A stretch of 64,000 nt of DNA, taken from NCBI RefSeq assembly GCF_024741815.1, contig NZ_CP102951.1, forward strand, positions 967,001-1,031,000. The letters run 5' to 3'. The position numbers were made by a program, and so were the translations under genes. Source of the DNA: Pseudomonas sp. LS1212. GTDB lineage: Bacteria; Pseudomonadota; Gammaproteobacteria; Pseudomonadales; Pseudomonadaceae. Below are positions 22,876 to 30,919 of the stretch, one piece after another. The notes under the pieces are model-generated. The model saw only the letters and a list, made by a program, of their open reading frames with translations. It was not told where the DNA came from and did no database searches. Each line of letters starts with the position of its first letter. Position 1 is the stretch's first letter.

Positions 22876-24981
22876 TTAATCACCCGACCCGGTCCAGGAT
22901 AATTGTTCAGAGAGCTCACTGAACCGCAAACCTGAAGTGTTCAGAGTGCCCTTCAGTAAACCGGCACGGAAACGACCCTCCTTCTTTATCTCGGCAATCT
23001 GCACCAGATCCGGGACACCATCACCAGTGATATCAGCCAAAATCATCTGGCCGCCGCGTACCCGCTCGGCATATTGACCAAGCGCCACCGGGTCGGCATT
23101 ACCGGGCGCTTTGTTGGCAGCAACGAGTGCATCCAGTTCCTCCTGTTCAGCAAAGTATTTGAAAAAATCAGGGAAGGTGAACTCGCTAACTGCAGAAGCA
23201 GAACATGCCCCCCCAACCAATGTGGCCACGGCGACGTCCAGTTCGGCGGCCTGTGCGAGCACCTTGTTCTGCATATCCTTGAGTCGCACTCGGGAGAACA
23301 CCATGTAGCTGCGGTTCGCGTCGTGGGGATCTGGCACCAGGTAGGTAGGGCGGTGCAACCATGAGGTCGGTGCATTGCGCAAGCATTCTAGCGTAGCTGT
23401 CACAGACTGCTCGCCCTTGGGCACTGCAGCTTGAGCACGCAATTGCACACCGTCCTGGCCAGCTACAAGGCTCACAAAGGTTGGGTTGGCCGATGTCGCA
23501 TTAGTAATGAACGCCGGCTCCATGGACTCGGGAAAAGCCGTTAGTGTCTTTTCTCCGAGGTCGGTGGCGACATCCTCGCCAGGCTTGCCGACTGTGTAAT
23601 GCCGCACCCTGGCACCTTCCTCATAGCCATCGCCATTACCGCTACCTCGGCGTGTCCAGATCAAGGAAGGCGGGGTAGCGTGCGCAACCACAAATGGTGC
23701 CCCCACATAGTTGCGATAGCGGTCGCAGGTATCCGTGCGCGGGCCTTCCGACTTGTCTTTTCTGCAATTGCGCTCCGTAACGCGATACAGGTGCCGGGCC
23801 CCAGGCTCTTCGTGAAGTTGGCGCAGCCTGGTGTCAAATGCTACGTCCACCACGCACGGCGAGCGGTCCTTGATGGCTTTGTTTGAGCTGCACGAATGGG
23901 TACTCAGGCCCATCAGGCGCACCACTCCCGGCGTGTCAGCCCCGTTGACAGGGTGCAACTCGGAAAACTTGAAATTGCGGTTCTTGATAACGAAGGCCAG
24001 CAACTGGGCGGCAGATGCATCGCTCCACATTTCCCTGTGCTCGCAATGCCCTGCGGGTTTGCGCGGTGTAAAACCGCCTGCAGCCTCGACCCAGTCCTGG
24101 CGCGTGGCCCGGCCGGGCGGAAGAATCGCGAACTCGCCATACGTATTCGTCAGTTGGTCGCGCCTCCACCAAACGAACCAGTCTTCTCCCCGAGGCGAGT
24201 CACGCACCACCATTGGCGGGCCGTTGATGGCATTGTATGAAGCTGGCAGTTCGAAGCTGGAACAGACCATGCTGCCGCCGGGCTTCCAGCCAAGAACATG
24301 CACCCGGCTCCCTGAAGGGCGGATATCGAAGTGGTAAGCGGCCTTGGTCAGCAGCCCCTCGCGTACCCACTGGCGCGGCGCATCTGCGATTCGTACGACC
24401 TGATGGGTATTGGCTCGCACCGGGTAAGGGTCGAACTCCATAAAAGTGGAGGCCTTCGCGTCTTCCAACGCCCGCGCACGTTTGAAACTGCCGAATCCGC
24501 CCAGGCGCACGCCAATGGTGACCTTGCGCGCATTGGTCTCACATTCGCTGATACTCGCACTGGGTGTGATGTACTTGCACAGGCGAAAGGCCTGCTGTTG
24601 CAACATGAAATCGCAATCGGCCTGACTGTAACCGTATGTCGCGTTGCCGTGGCGATAGCAATAATCATGGAAGGCGCAGGCTTGACGCATTTGCAATGCA
24701 ATGGGGGCCTGTTCGCTGCCACGGGTAAACGCCAACGTCTGAGTACCAAGCGGCAAGCTGCAACTCAGGCCGCTGCCTTGCCCTCCCACTGACTGCACCT
24801 CATCAGCGGAAGCGGAAATGGCGTAAGCCGTTCGTGGGGTCTCTTGATCGTCAAAGCGCACTTCGTTGGCTAATACAGTGTCGGCGATTCGATCGAACGC
24901 ACCGGAGCAGCCAGCAATTACGGTTACCATCGTGGTTGCAAGGGCAGCGATACCAAGAATTGATAGAGAGAACTTACTCAT
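22876..24981 (-). CDS. Lipoprotein with prokaryotic phospholipase A2 motif
   Basis: The 701-residue protein has a signal peptide ending in the lipobox VIAGC (Cys25), so it is a lipoprotein. Residues about 98-120 read MRQACAFHDYCYRHGNATYG, the CxxHDxCYxxG catalytic motif of phospholipase A2, with the His105-Asp106 pair; further cysteines (Cys74, Cys102, Cys108) could form the usual disulfides. The long middle part is not recognised. Near residue 650 ADITGDGVPDLVQI resembles an FG-GAP/VCBS calcium-binding repeat. It may hydrolyse phospholipids in the envelope or outside the cell. The ATG at 24981 has GGAAGG upstream. It is divergent from another large lipoprotein, a possible partner. Confidence 0.7.
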   Translation of the reverse strand: MSKFSLSILGIAALATTMVTVIAGCSGAFDRIADTVLANEVRFDDQETPRTAYAISASADEVQSVGGQGSGLSCSLPLGTQTLAFTRGSEQAPIALQMRQACAFHDYCYRHGNATYGYSQADCDFMLQQQAFRLCKYITPSASISECETNARKVTIGVRLGGFGSFKRARALEDAKASTFMEFDPYPVRANTHQVVRIADAPRQWVREGLLTKAAYHFDIRPSGSRVHVLGWKPGGSMVCSSFELPASYNAINGPPMVVRDSPRGEDWFVWWRRDQLTNTYGEFAILPPGRATRQDWVEAAGGFTPRKPAGHCEHREMWSDASAAQLLAFVIKNRNFKFSELHPVNGADTPGVVRLMGLSTHSCSSNKAIKDRSPCVVDVAFDTRLRQLHEEPGARHLYRVTERNCRKDKSEGPRTDTCDRYRNYVGAPFVVAHATPPSLIWTRRGSGNGDGYEEGARVRHYTVGKPGEDVATDLGEKTLTAFPESMEPAFITNATSANPTFVSLVAGQDGVQLRAQAAVPKGEQSVTATLECLRNAPTSWLHRPTYLVPDPHDANRSYMVFSRVRLKDMQNKVLAQAAELDVAVATLVGGACSASAVSEFTFPDFFKYFAEQEELDALVAANKAPGNADPVALGQYAERVRGGQMILADITGDGVPDLVQIAEIKKEGRFRAGLLKGTLNTSGLRFSELSEQLSWTGSGD

Positions 24982-25236
24982 GGAGGAACACCTTCCCAAA
25001 GGACTCAGAACAATGAGCTTGAAGATGCGTCCAATACACTCATGCCTACATCGTCGGTTACCGCATACACCTTGAAAGTGAGCAAAGCTCAGGCAACGCG
25101 AATCTGCAAGTTCGGCACATCCTGATTCGATGTGGCGCCGGTTGCTTGCGCTTTCAAAAGTCCGCTATACACTTCTTGAAATCGCGTGAAGCCATCATTT
25201 TGATGTTATGCAGAATGAATCAAGGAGAGGTGTGTG

Positions 25237-26772
25237 ATGAAGCGTTTCGTTCTTGCACGCGATTTGCACATCCTCCCCGTGCTGGCGACCTGTTTACTGC
25301 TGGCCAGCTGTATTTCGGTGCCCACGGGCACCACACAGGTCTATCGCAAATCGGATGCAGCCAAGCCTGCAACGCCTCCCGTAGCATCGGCTGCGGGCAC
25401 GGTGGTATTCAACAAGACACTATTCAGGAACGCCGTCGATCCCCACTTGACCATCCGCAAGGCCGGTACTGATAAAACCAACGCTGATGTATTCGCCATC
25501 TATCTCAGCGATGGCTATTTCAAATACCTGAAAGACATGGGCGGTGTTAATGAGGTGGTGGTGGTTGCCGAGTTCACCGAAACCAGCGCAGGCAACGATT
25601 CCGATACAGTTACCCGTGTACTGGGCCCTTATTTCGGCGTGTCCGACAAAGCCAGTACCCCCTTCCTCAACAAGCTGCTCTACGGCCCGAAAACTCTCGA
25701 CGCCGACCACCTCAACATGAGGCTTACGGTGATCGAGTACGACCAGGGCGAGAACCAGAACTCTGCCGCATTCCTCGACTTCATCCAGTCCGTGACCCAG
25801 ACGCTTTCCCTGGCCAACCCAGTCACGGCTTCGGAGCAAGCCTTCGCCAAGGAAATTGCCAAGAGCCTGCTGAGCCTGAACAAAGATGATGTGGTCATGG
25901 AGATCGACATCAACTTCACCGGCAACGCCGGTCAGTTGCCGAACATGGACCACAATGGCTCCTACATTCCGCTGAACGTGGGGGACTACGTGCTGATCAA
26001 CCAGGAGCACTGCGTTCCGGCCAATTGCTATCTACAGATGACGAATGAAGGCCGTTCCTGGAACCCCTTCGCCTGGATCGGCGATATCGCCATGTTGGTT
26101 CCCACTGCCGTGCGCCGTGGCTGGGCGGATACACCCGACGGCCCCTCGCTGGCAGAGATCAAGAGCGATGATCTGGACTATGTCGATCACAAACTCACCA
26201 AGAAACCACCCGTGCAGCCCGCACGGGCCCCAGCTCCCGAGCCCGAGCTCTTCGCTGACAAAACCTGGCTCGCCCTGTCCATCGTCAAAGGCGGTGACGC
26301 CTCGCTCTGGCAGAAACGCAAACTGTTGACCCAGGCAGAAACCTCCATCCAGAAAATGATCAAGGTTCGCGGCGGGCCGATTGCCTTCAGCCAGGATTAC
26401 CAGACTGCCAGGCAGGCGTTGGAAGATGCCCGCGAGACCGAGCGCATGAGCAGTTCCGGTGTCACTTTCGTCTCCCCGCTGGCTGCCAGTGGCGACTTCT
26501 CCCCCACTACGGGTGACGATGAGTACTGCGTGCACCACTCGCATGCCGTCACTGATGTCGTGGCAAGTTTCTACCGCGTGGACAGCAATAACGTGCCCCA
26601 GCAATTGCCAGCCGGCGACATCAGCAAAAATGCTGGCAAAACCACACCCAACAACACCTGTTTTACCGTGGCGGCCTCGGCGCGCACGGTGGGTACCTAC
26701 GACATGATCGCGGCGTACAAGGTCGGCAACGAAGTCTTGACCCAGAAGGTTCGCTACAAGATCGCAAAATGA
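25237..26772 (+). CDS. Uncharacterised large lipoprotein divergent from the PLA2-like protein
   Basis: The 511-residue protein has a signal peptide with the lipobox LLASC (Cys25) and is otherwise unrecognised. An N-terminal beta-rich region (about 50-240; VFAIYLSDGYFKYL, EVVVVAEFTETSAG, VMEIDINFTG) is followed by a Pro-rich linker (about 318-335), a helical segment (WQKRKLLTQAETSIQKMIKV) and a C-terminal beta domain with two cysteines. AAGGAGAGG precedes the start; a GTG one codon upstream is possible. It shares a 255-bp promoter region with the divergent PLA2-motif lipoprotein. A role as partner, inhibitor or carrier of that enzyme is only an inference. Confidence 0.65.
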   Translation: MKRFVLARDLHILPVLATCLLLASCISVPTGTTQVYRKSDAAKPATPPVASAAGTVVFNKTLFRNAVDPHLTIRKAGTDKTNADVFAIYLSDGYFKYLKDMGGVNEVVVVAEFTETSAGNDSDTVTRVLGPYFGVSDKASTPFLNKLLYGPKTLDADHLNMRLTVIEYDQGENQNSAAFLDFIQSVTQTLSLANPVTASEQAFAKEIAKSLLSLNKDDVVMEIDINFTGNAGQLPNMDHNGSYIPLNVGDYVLINQEHCVPANCYLQMTNEGRSWNPFAWIGDIAMLVPTAVRRGWADTPDGPSLAEIKSDDLDYVDHKLTKKPPVQPARAPAPEPELFADKTWLALSIVKGGDASLWQKRKLLTQAETSIQKMIKVRGGPIAFSQDYQTARQALEDARETERMSSSGVTFVSPLAASGDFSPTTGDDEYCVHHSHAVTDVVASFYRVDSNNVPQQLPAGDISKNAGKTTPNNTCFTVAASARTVGTYDMIAAYKVGNEVLTQKVRYKIAK

Positions 26773-27111
26773 CCTCTGGCCCAAGGTACGACGCGATGAG
26801 GCCGAGGCTAGCCCTGCAGGCCAGTTGCTCGTGCAGGTTGTTGCCACAGCTCGCTTTCGGCCAAAAGCGGGCATCCGTTTAGCCAAACAAAAAGATTGCA
26901 ATCATTGGCGCGGCCTTATGCCATCATGCCGCCGAATTTGTTCGTATCGTGACGAACGCAGCCATAACTCACATTTGGACCTCAAGTGGAGTGCAATTTC
27001 GATGCGACCGGGTCGTGTCCCAGCGACCCCAGAGGGGGGGAAGCGCGAGATGCTTATCCTGGCTACACAACCCGGTTAGATCAGCTCTGGACTGTCAAAT
27101 GCCAATAGGGG
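26773..27111. other. Intergenic stretch without a gene
   Basis: No supported coding region or clear terminator is visible in these 339 bp. Frames are short and the stretch ends at the stop codon of a decayed regulator-like gene. Confidence 0.5.
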
Positions 27112-27441
27112 CTATCTGCCGGGTTTCGGGGCCAAAGCGACAACCTTTCCGCTGGAGACTGCTTTCAACTCAGCCATTTCGAACAGCAGGCGCTGGTTTA
27201 CAGAAGCAATGCGGGCTAGCTCCTCTAAGAGTTGGTCGTTTTCCGCACGGAGCGCCCTGCTTTTCTCCTTCTCGCTCATCAACGCCTGGTGCTTCGAATC
27301 ACGCTGGGCGCGCACCGACTTGCCCATGAGATTGCGAATTTTCTCTGCCACCGCTGGGTAGGTATTATGGATGAGACCCGGTGTAACAGGGGTTTGGGTA
27401 GCAATGGAACTGAAAACCAACGTAAGCCGAATTAGAGTTTG
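27112..27441 (-). pseudogene. Relic of a TnpC-like helix-turn-helix/coiled-coil protein
   Basis: The frame carries PGLIHNTYPAVAEKIRNLMG, then KSVRAQRDSKHQ and a coiled-coil with SRALRAENDQLLEELARIAS. It aligns without gaps to the protein at 32980-33315 (AALIHNYYPNIAEAIREVQG, SSRAQRDVKHQ, GRALRLEIEELRAK). The N-terminal part is missing next to an IS5-like scar. In intact elements this small gene follows the recombinase genes, so its presence here, alone, marks a lost second module. It retains a longer C-terminus (SSGKVVALAPKPGR). Confidence 0.65.
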
Positions 27442-27465
27442 TTTTCCCCCATACTCCGGACGCAC

Positions 27466-27551
27466 TTAAGGAGGCACTGATTAGCTCCCTGCAGGCCTTG
27501 ATTTATCAGGGGGCATCAACTGGACTTCTGAATAAATCAGCGTCTCCTTAA
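27466..27551. mobile_element. 86-bp IS5-like scar or MITE
   Basis: TTAAGGAGGCACTGATT at 27466-27482 is matched in reverse complement by AATAAATCAGCGTCTCCTTAA at 27531-27551 (two mismatches over 16). TTAA at both outer edges fits the YTAR target duplication of the IS5 group. There is no transposase, so it is an internal-deletion derivative. Confidence 0.5.
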
Positions 27552-27645
27552 GCATGGCGAATGCCTCGGGAAGAATGAAGCGATCGCCTCTCGTCTTCGC
27601 CTTCAGCTGTCGTTCAATCTCGGGTTCCACAGGAAGGAAGAACAG

Positions 27646-29013
27646 ATGGGCTGGGAAACACTGTCTCTGATTCTAAAGGTCTTGGCCGGCCTGTCTGCCG
27701 TGATCGGGATCACTCTTCCGCTCCTGGAGATCGCCGGTTGGCGACTCGTCGATTTGCCGAAGGCGCAACTGATCGGCGTCGGCGCCCTACTGTTAGGCCT
27801 CGCCCTCGTCCTCGCCGGCACGGAGCGGCTGGTCGACGCGAGGAAGGAGGAAGAAAGGCAGACTCGCGCGCAGGAAAGGCTGACGGCAGAGATCATCGCC
27901 AACGCTCGGGCTCTCGACAGCCGTCTCGTGCTGATGTACCGGGCCATGGCGCCGAGCGGCTGGGATTCGGAGGTCGCCGCGATGCGCGAGAAGGTGGCAC
28001 CGGCCCTCTCCCACTTAGGTTCTGGCTATACGAAGCTGATGGCCGAGCAGCGGTTGAGCGGTCTTCAGGCCGCTTGGGCCGGTACGCCCCTCCATGTCGA
28101 TCGCGCGGCGAACCTCGTAGCCCTATTAAACGAACTGGAGATCGGCTCTGCGGCTGTAGTCGCCTACTACAGCGCACTAAACGAGGTGGTTGCCGAGTCA
28201 GACGCGCTTCTGCGGGCACTTCGGCAAGCGATCTATCGACCGGCGGAGCTCAAGGAGGAATTGCGTCTTCGTGTCGATGGCGTCGAGGTCAAGACCGAGA
28301 TGGCGCACCTTCAAGGCCTTCGCCTTCTGCTGCCGATACCGGCCGACCAACAGGCGAATCTTGCAGCCTCGCTGGGCGGCTTGACGCAGTTGAACCCTCG
28401 AGATGTCCCACTGGCGGCCGAGATAGACGCACGCATGCAGGCGGCAGTTGACCGCCTCGCGCACTATGTCGAGGAGAAGGGGAGGCTCGTCTCCCAAGAG
28501 GAGACGAAACTCCAACAGGAGCTCGCCAACTATGCATCGCTTATACAGGAGCTGGAGATTAGCCCTGGCGATAGCTGGAGCGAAGTGATCGGCAAGGCCA
28601 TCTCGGTTCGGCAGCTCGGCCATACCGATCAGGCTGTCCGCGCCTTCGAACTCTACGGCGTCCTCTTCTCCGAGACCGATCCCGGGGCCGCGCCCTACGC
28701 AGCGGCCGCCATGGTGTTCACCCGCTCGCTCAACGAGCTCGCTCTTGGCAAGGGCGGCCGCGGCGGCGTCTATATCTACGAAATCGATCCTGGCGGGGCG
28801 GCACGTCAGGCCGGGCTGCAAGCAGGGGATATCATCATCGCAATCGACGGCCGAAGGGTCGGCGGGATGATCGAGTACGAGGACGCGATCCAAGCGACTG
28901 CAGCGCAGCCGGAGCGGACGGTGACCTATGTCCGCATCATCGACGGCAGAGCGGTCAAGGCGACCGCGCGGTTCCGCGGTCCGCGGCTGCAAGCCTCGAT
29001 CATGCCCATCTGA
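27646..29013 (+). CDS. Two-helix membrane protein with C-terminal PDZ domain
   Basis: The 455-residue protein has two N-terminal membrane helices (about residues 5-30 and 38-60), a charged helix (DARKEEERQTRAQERLTAEI), a long helical region with TPR-like character (about 300-365, QAVRAFELYGVLFSETDPG), and a C-terminal PDZ domain (about 373-442) with GGVYIYEIDPGGAARQAGLQ and AGDIIIAIDGRRVGG. No protease domain is present, so the PDZ probably binds the C-terminus or exposed strand of a partner. Base and codon use look different from the neighbours, suggesting transfer. GGAAGG precedes the ATG. The function is not known. Confidence 0.7.
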   Translation: MGWETLSLILKVLAGLSAVIGITLPLLEIAGWRLVDLPKAQLIGVGALLLGLALVLAGTERLVDARKEEERQTRAQERLTAEIIANARALDSRLVLMYRAMAPSGWDSEVAAMREKVAPALSHLGSGYTKLMAEQRLSGLQAAWAGTPLHVDRAANLVALLNELEIGSAAVVAYYSALNEVVAESDALLRALRQAIYRPAELKEELRLRVDGVEVKTEMAHLQGLRLLLPIPADQQANLAASLGGLTQLNPRDVPLAAEIDARMQAAVDRLAHYVEEKGRLVSQEETKLQQELANYASLIQELEISPGDSWSEVIGKAISVRQLGHTDQAVRAFELYGVLFSETDPGAAPYAAAAMVFTRSLNELALGKGGRGGVYIYEIDPGGAARQAGLQAGDIIIAIDGRRVGGMIEYEDAIQATAAQPERTVTYVRIIDGRAVKATARFRGPRLQASIMPI

Positions 29014-29223
29014 AAGGCCGCAACGCCGGGCAGATCAGGCTTGCTGGGAAAATGCTTGTCCAGCAGGGCCAGTCGATCGCCCAGACTGTCCAGCTTGGCT
29101 ATAGGTCATATGGACACTGCTGCTTATATCGGCTGAAGCGGACACTGTTATGACGCCCCCCCAGCAGCCGGGGGAGGGAGCTCTACTGCTTCAAATACGG
29201 TGGTGCACTTTCATAGAGCGAGC
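29014..29223. other. Insertion-sequence debris
   Basis: On the minus strand about 29020-29100 reads KLDSLGDRLALLDKHFPSKP, which has coding character but is only a fragment of an unidentified gene. It is followed by repeated GGACACTG units (29109 and 29142), reminiscent of the multiple terminal repeats of IS21-family ends. No complete gene is present. Confidence 0.35.
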
Positions 29224-29526
29224 TCACGCTCTTATGAATCTAAGTTCTGGCAGCGGATCAGTACTCGCCTCCTTTAACCAGTGCCCACAAGCATCCTCGG
29301 CCCTAAAAAAAGTGCTAACTCGCAGCGCTCGCGCGAGCCTGACGCAGCCGAACCGTAAAACGGGAACGCTGTCATCCGGTATGCCGGTGCCATCCGGACG
29401 CTCCACATAGGTCAGTTCAGACAACATGATTTTCAGTCCAACATTAAGCAGTGAGTAACAGCTAGAAGTGATCCATTCCGGGTGCCCTTCCGATATCTCA
29501 GTCAATGCGCTTAGTGCCCATGGCAA
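29224..29526 (-). CDS. Hypothetical protein, probably 5'-truncated by IS3
   Basis: The 100-residue frame (PWALSALTEISEGHPEWITS, then PDGTGIPDDSVPVLRFGCVR and ending DPLPELRFIRA) looks like a real protein by composition. I do not recognise the family. Its start lies only 4 bp from the left end of the IS3 element, so the original N-terminus was probably removed when the insertion sequence entered. No ribosome site is clear. Confidence 0.4.
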   Translation of the reverse strand: MPWALSALTEISEGHPEWITSSCYSLLNVGLKIMLSELTYVERPDGTGIPDDSVPVLRFGCVRLARALRVSTFFRAEDACGHWLKEASTDPLPELRFIRA

Positions 29527-29593
29527 GACTGTAGTGGTCTAATGAAACCGGACACCCATTTAGGCGAGAATGCTCGCCAGATCGAGGTGTCAA

Positions 29594-29902
29594 ATGACCA
29601 AACAACGCCGTTCCTTTTCCGCTGAATTCAAACGCGAGGCTGCCGACCTCGTGCTCAAGCAAAACTACAGCTACATCGAAGCCAGTCGTTCACTCGGCGT
29701 CGGCGAGTCGGCACTACGCCGCTGGGTTGAGCAGGTTCAGAAGGAGCGCCAAGGTGTCACCCCGCTAAGCAAAGCGCTGACCCCGGAGCAGCAGAAAATC
29801 CAGGAACTGGAAGTCCGGATCGCCCGCCTTGAACGGGAAAAATCGATACTAAAAAAGGCTACCGCGCTCTTGATGTCGGAAGATCACGAGCGTACGCGCT
29901 GA
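29594..29902 (+). CDS. IS3-family transposase OrfA
   Basis: The 102-residue protein has the helix-turn-helix of OrfA (RRSFSAEFKREAADLVLKQN, EASRSLGVGESALRRWVEQV) and a leucine-zipper-like segment (QKIQELEVRIARLEREKSI). It binds the terminal repeats. Near its 3' end the slippery run AAAAAAG at 29851-29857 would allow a -1 frameshift into orfB to make the full OrfAB transposase. Confidence 0.9.
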   Translation: MTKQRRSFSAEFKREAADLVLKQNYSYIEASRSLGVGESALRRWVEQVQKERQGVTPLSKALTPEQQKIQELEVRIARLEREKSILKKATALLMSEDHERTR

Positions 29903-30756
29903 TCAATCAGCTTAGCGTCCACGAGCCGATTGATTGGCTGTGCAAAGTGTTTGAAGTCACCCGCTCGTGTTACTACGCCCAGCGTCTCAGGCGCCGGACT
30001 CCTGATATTGAGCGGCTTCGGCTGCGCAGTCGGGTCAATGAACTGTTCACAGAAAGTCGTAGTGCTGCGGGCAGCCGCAGCATCTTGTCGATCATGCGTG
30101 AAGACGGCGAGCAACTGGGGCGATTTAAGGTACGCAGCTTGATGCGTGAGCTTGACCTCGTGAGCAAACAGCCAGGTTCTCATGCCTATAAACGAGCGAC
30201 GGTCGAACGGTTGGATATCCCGAACATCTTGAATCGGGAGTTCGATGTCTCGGCCCCCAACCAAGTGTGGTGCGGCGACATCACCTACATTTGGGCCCAA
30301 GGGAAATGGCATTATCTGGCTGTTGTGCTAGATCTTTGCGCGCGCCGGATAGTGGGTTGGGCATTGTCGGAAAAGCCGGACGCCGAGCTGGTTATCAAGG
30401 CACTGGATATGGCCTATGAGCAACGAGGAAGACCTCAGGGCCTGCTGTTTCACTCGGATCAAGGGTCGCAGTATGGGAGTCGTTTATTTCGCCAGCGGCT
30501 GTGGCGTTATCGCATGCGCCAGAGCATGAGCCGCCGGGGTAATTGCTGGGACAATGCGCCGATGGAGCGTGTGTTTCGCAGCGTGAAAACTGAATGGATA
30601 CCGACCATGGGCTACCGAACTGCTCAAGAAGCCCAGCGCGATATCAGCCATTTCTTGATGCATCGGTACAACTGGATTCGCCCCCATCAATTCAACGGTG
30701 GGCTGGCGCCAGCTCAGGCCGAAGAAAAACTTAACGTCGTGTCCGGGATTAGTTGA
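29857..30756 (+). CDS. IS3-family transposase OrfB (DDE integrase domain)
   Basis: This frame, entered by -1 frameshifting at 29851-29857, encodes an rve-type integrase core: CGDITYIWAQGKWHYLAVVL with the first Asp, LLFHSDQGSQYGS with the second Asp, and DNAPMERVFRSVKTEW with the catalytic Glu. It performs strand cleavage and transfer for the IS. It has no start of its own with a clear ribosome site, as usual for this family; the first internal start-like codon is at 29947. Confidence 0.88.
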   Translation, partial: GYRALDVGRSRAYALINQLSVHEPIDWLCKVFEVTRSCYYAQRLRRRTPDIERLRLRSRVNELFTESRSAAGSRSILSIMREDGEQLGRFKVRSLMRELDLVSKQPGSHAYKRATVERLDIPNILNREFDVSAPNQVWCGDITYIWAQGKWHYLAVVLDLCARRIVGWALSEKPDAELVIKALDMAYEQRGRPQGLLFHSDQGSQYGSRLFRQRLWRYRMRQSMSRRGNCWDNAPMERVFRSVKTEWIPTMGYRTAQEAQRDISHFLMHRYNWIRPHQFNGGLAPAQAEEKLNVVSGIS

Positions 30757-30919
30757 CCACTACATAGTTACTCTATCGTAAGGGGCGCGGAAGCCGTGGG
30801 GGAGTCGGTTCAGGATAGGTCATCAGTTGGGACCCGATGCGGCTTTACCCAGGTGCACCAAGCAGAAACTAGATACGTGGTCAGTGTCGATCAGTTACGG
30901 GACGTTGTGTCGGCGAGCG

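Larger units (their letters stand above)
29530..30764 (+). mobile_element. IS3-family insertion sequence
   Basis: TGTAGTGGTC at 29530 and its inverse GACCACTACA ending at 30764 bound a 1235-bp element with overlapping orfA and orfB, the normal size of an IS3 member. Both genes look intact, so it may be active. A target duplication is not evident by eye. Confidence 0.85.
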
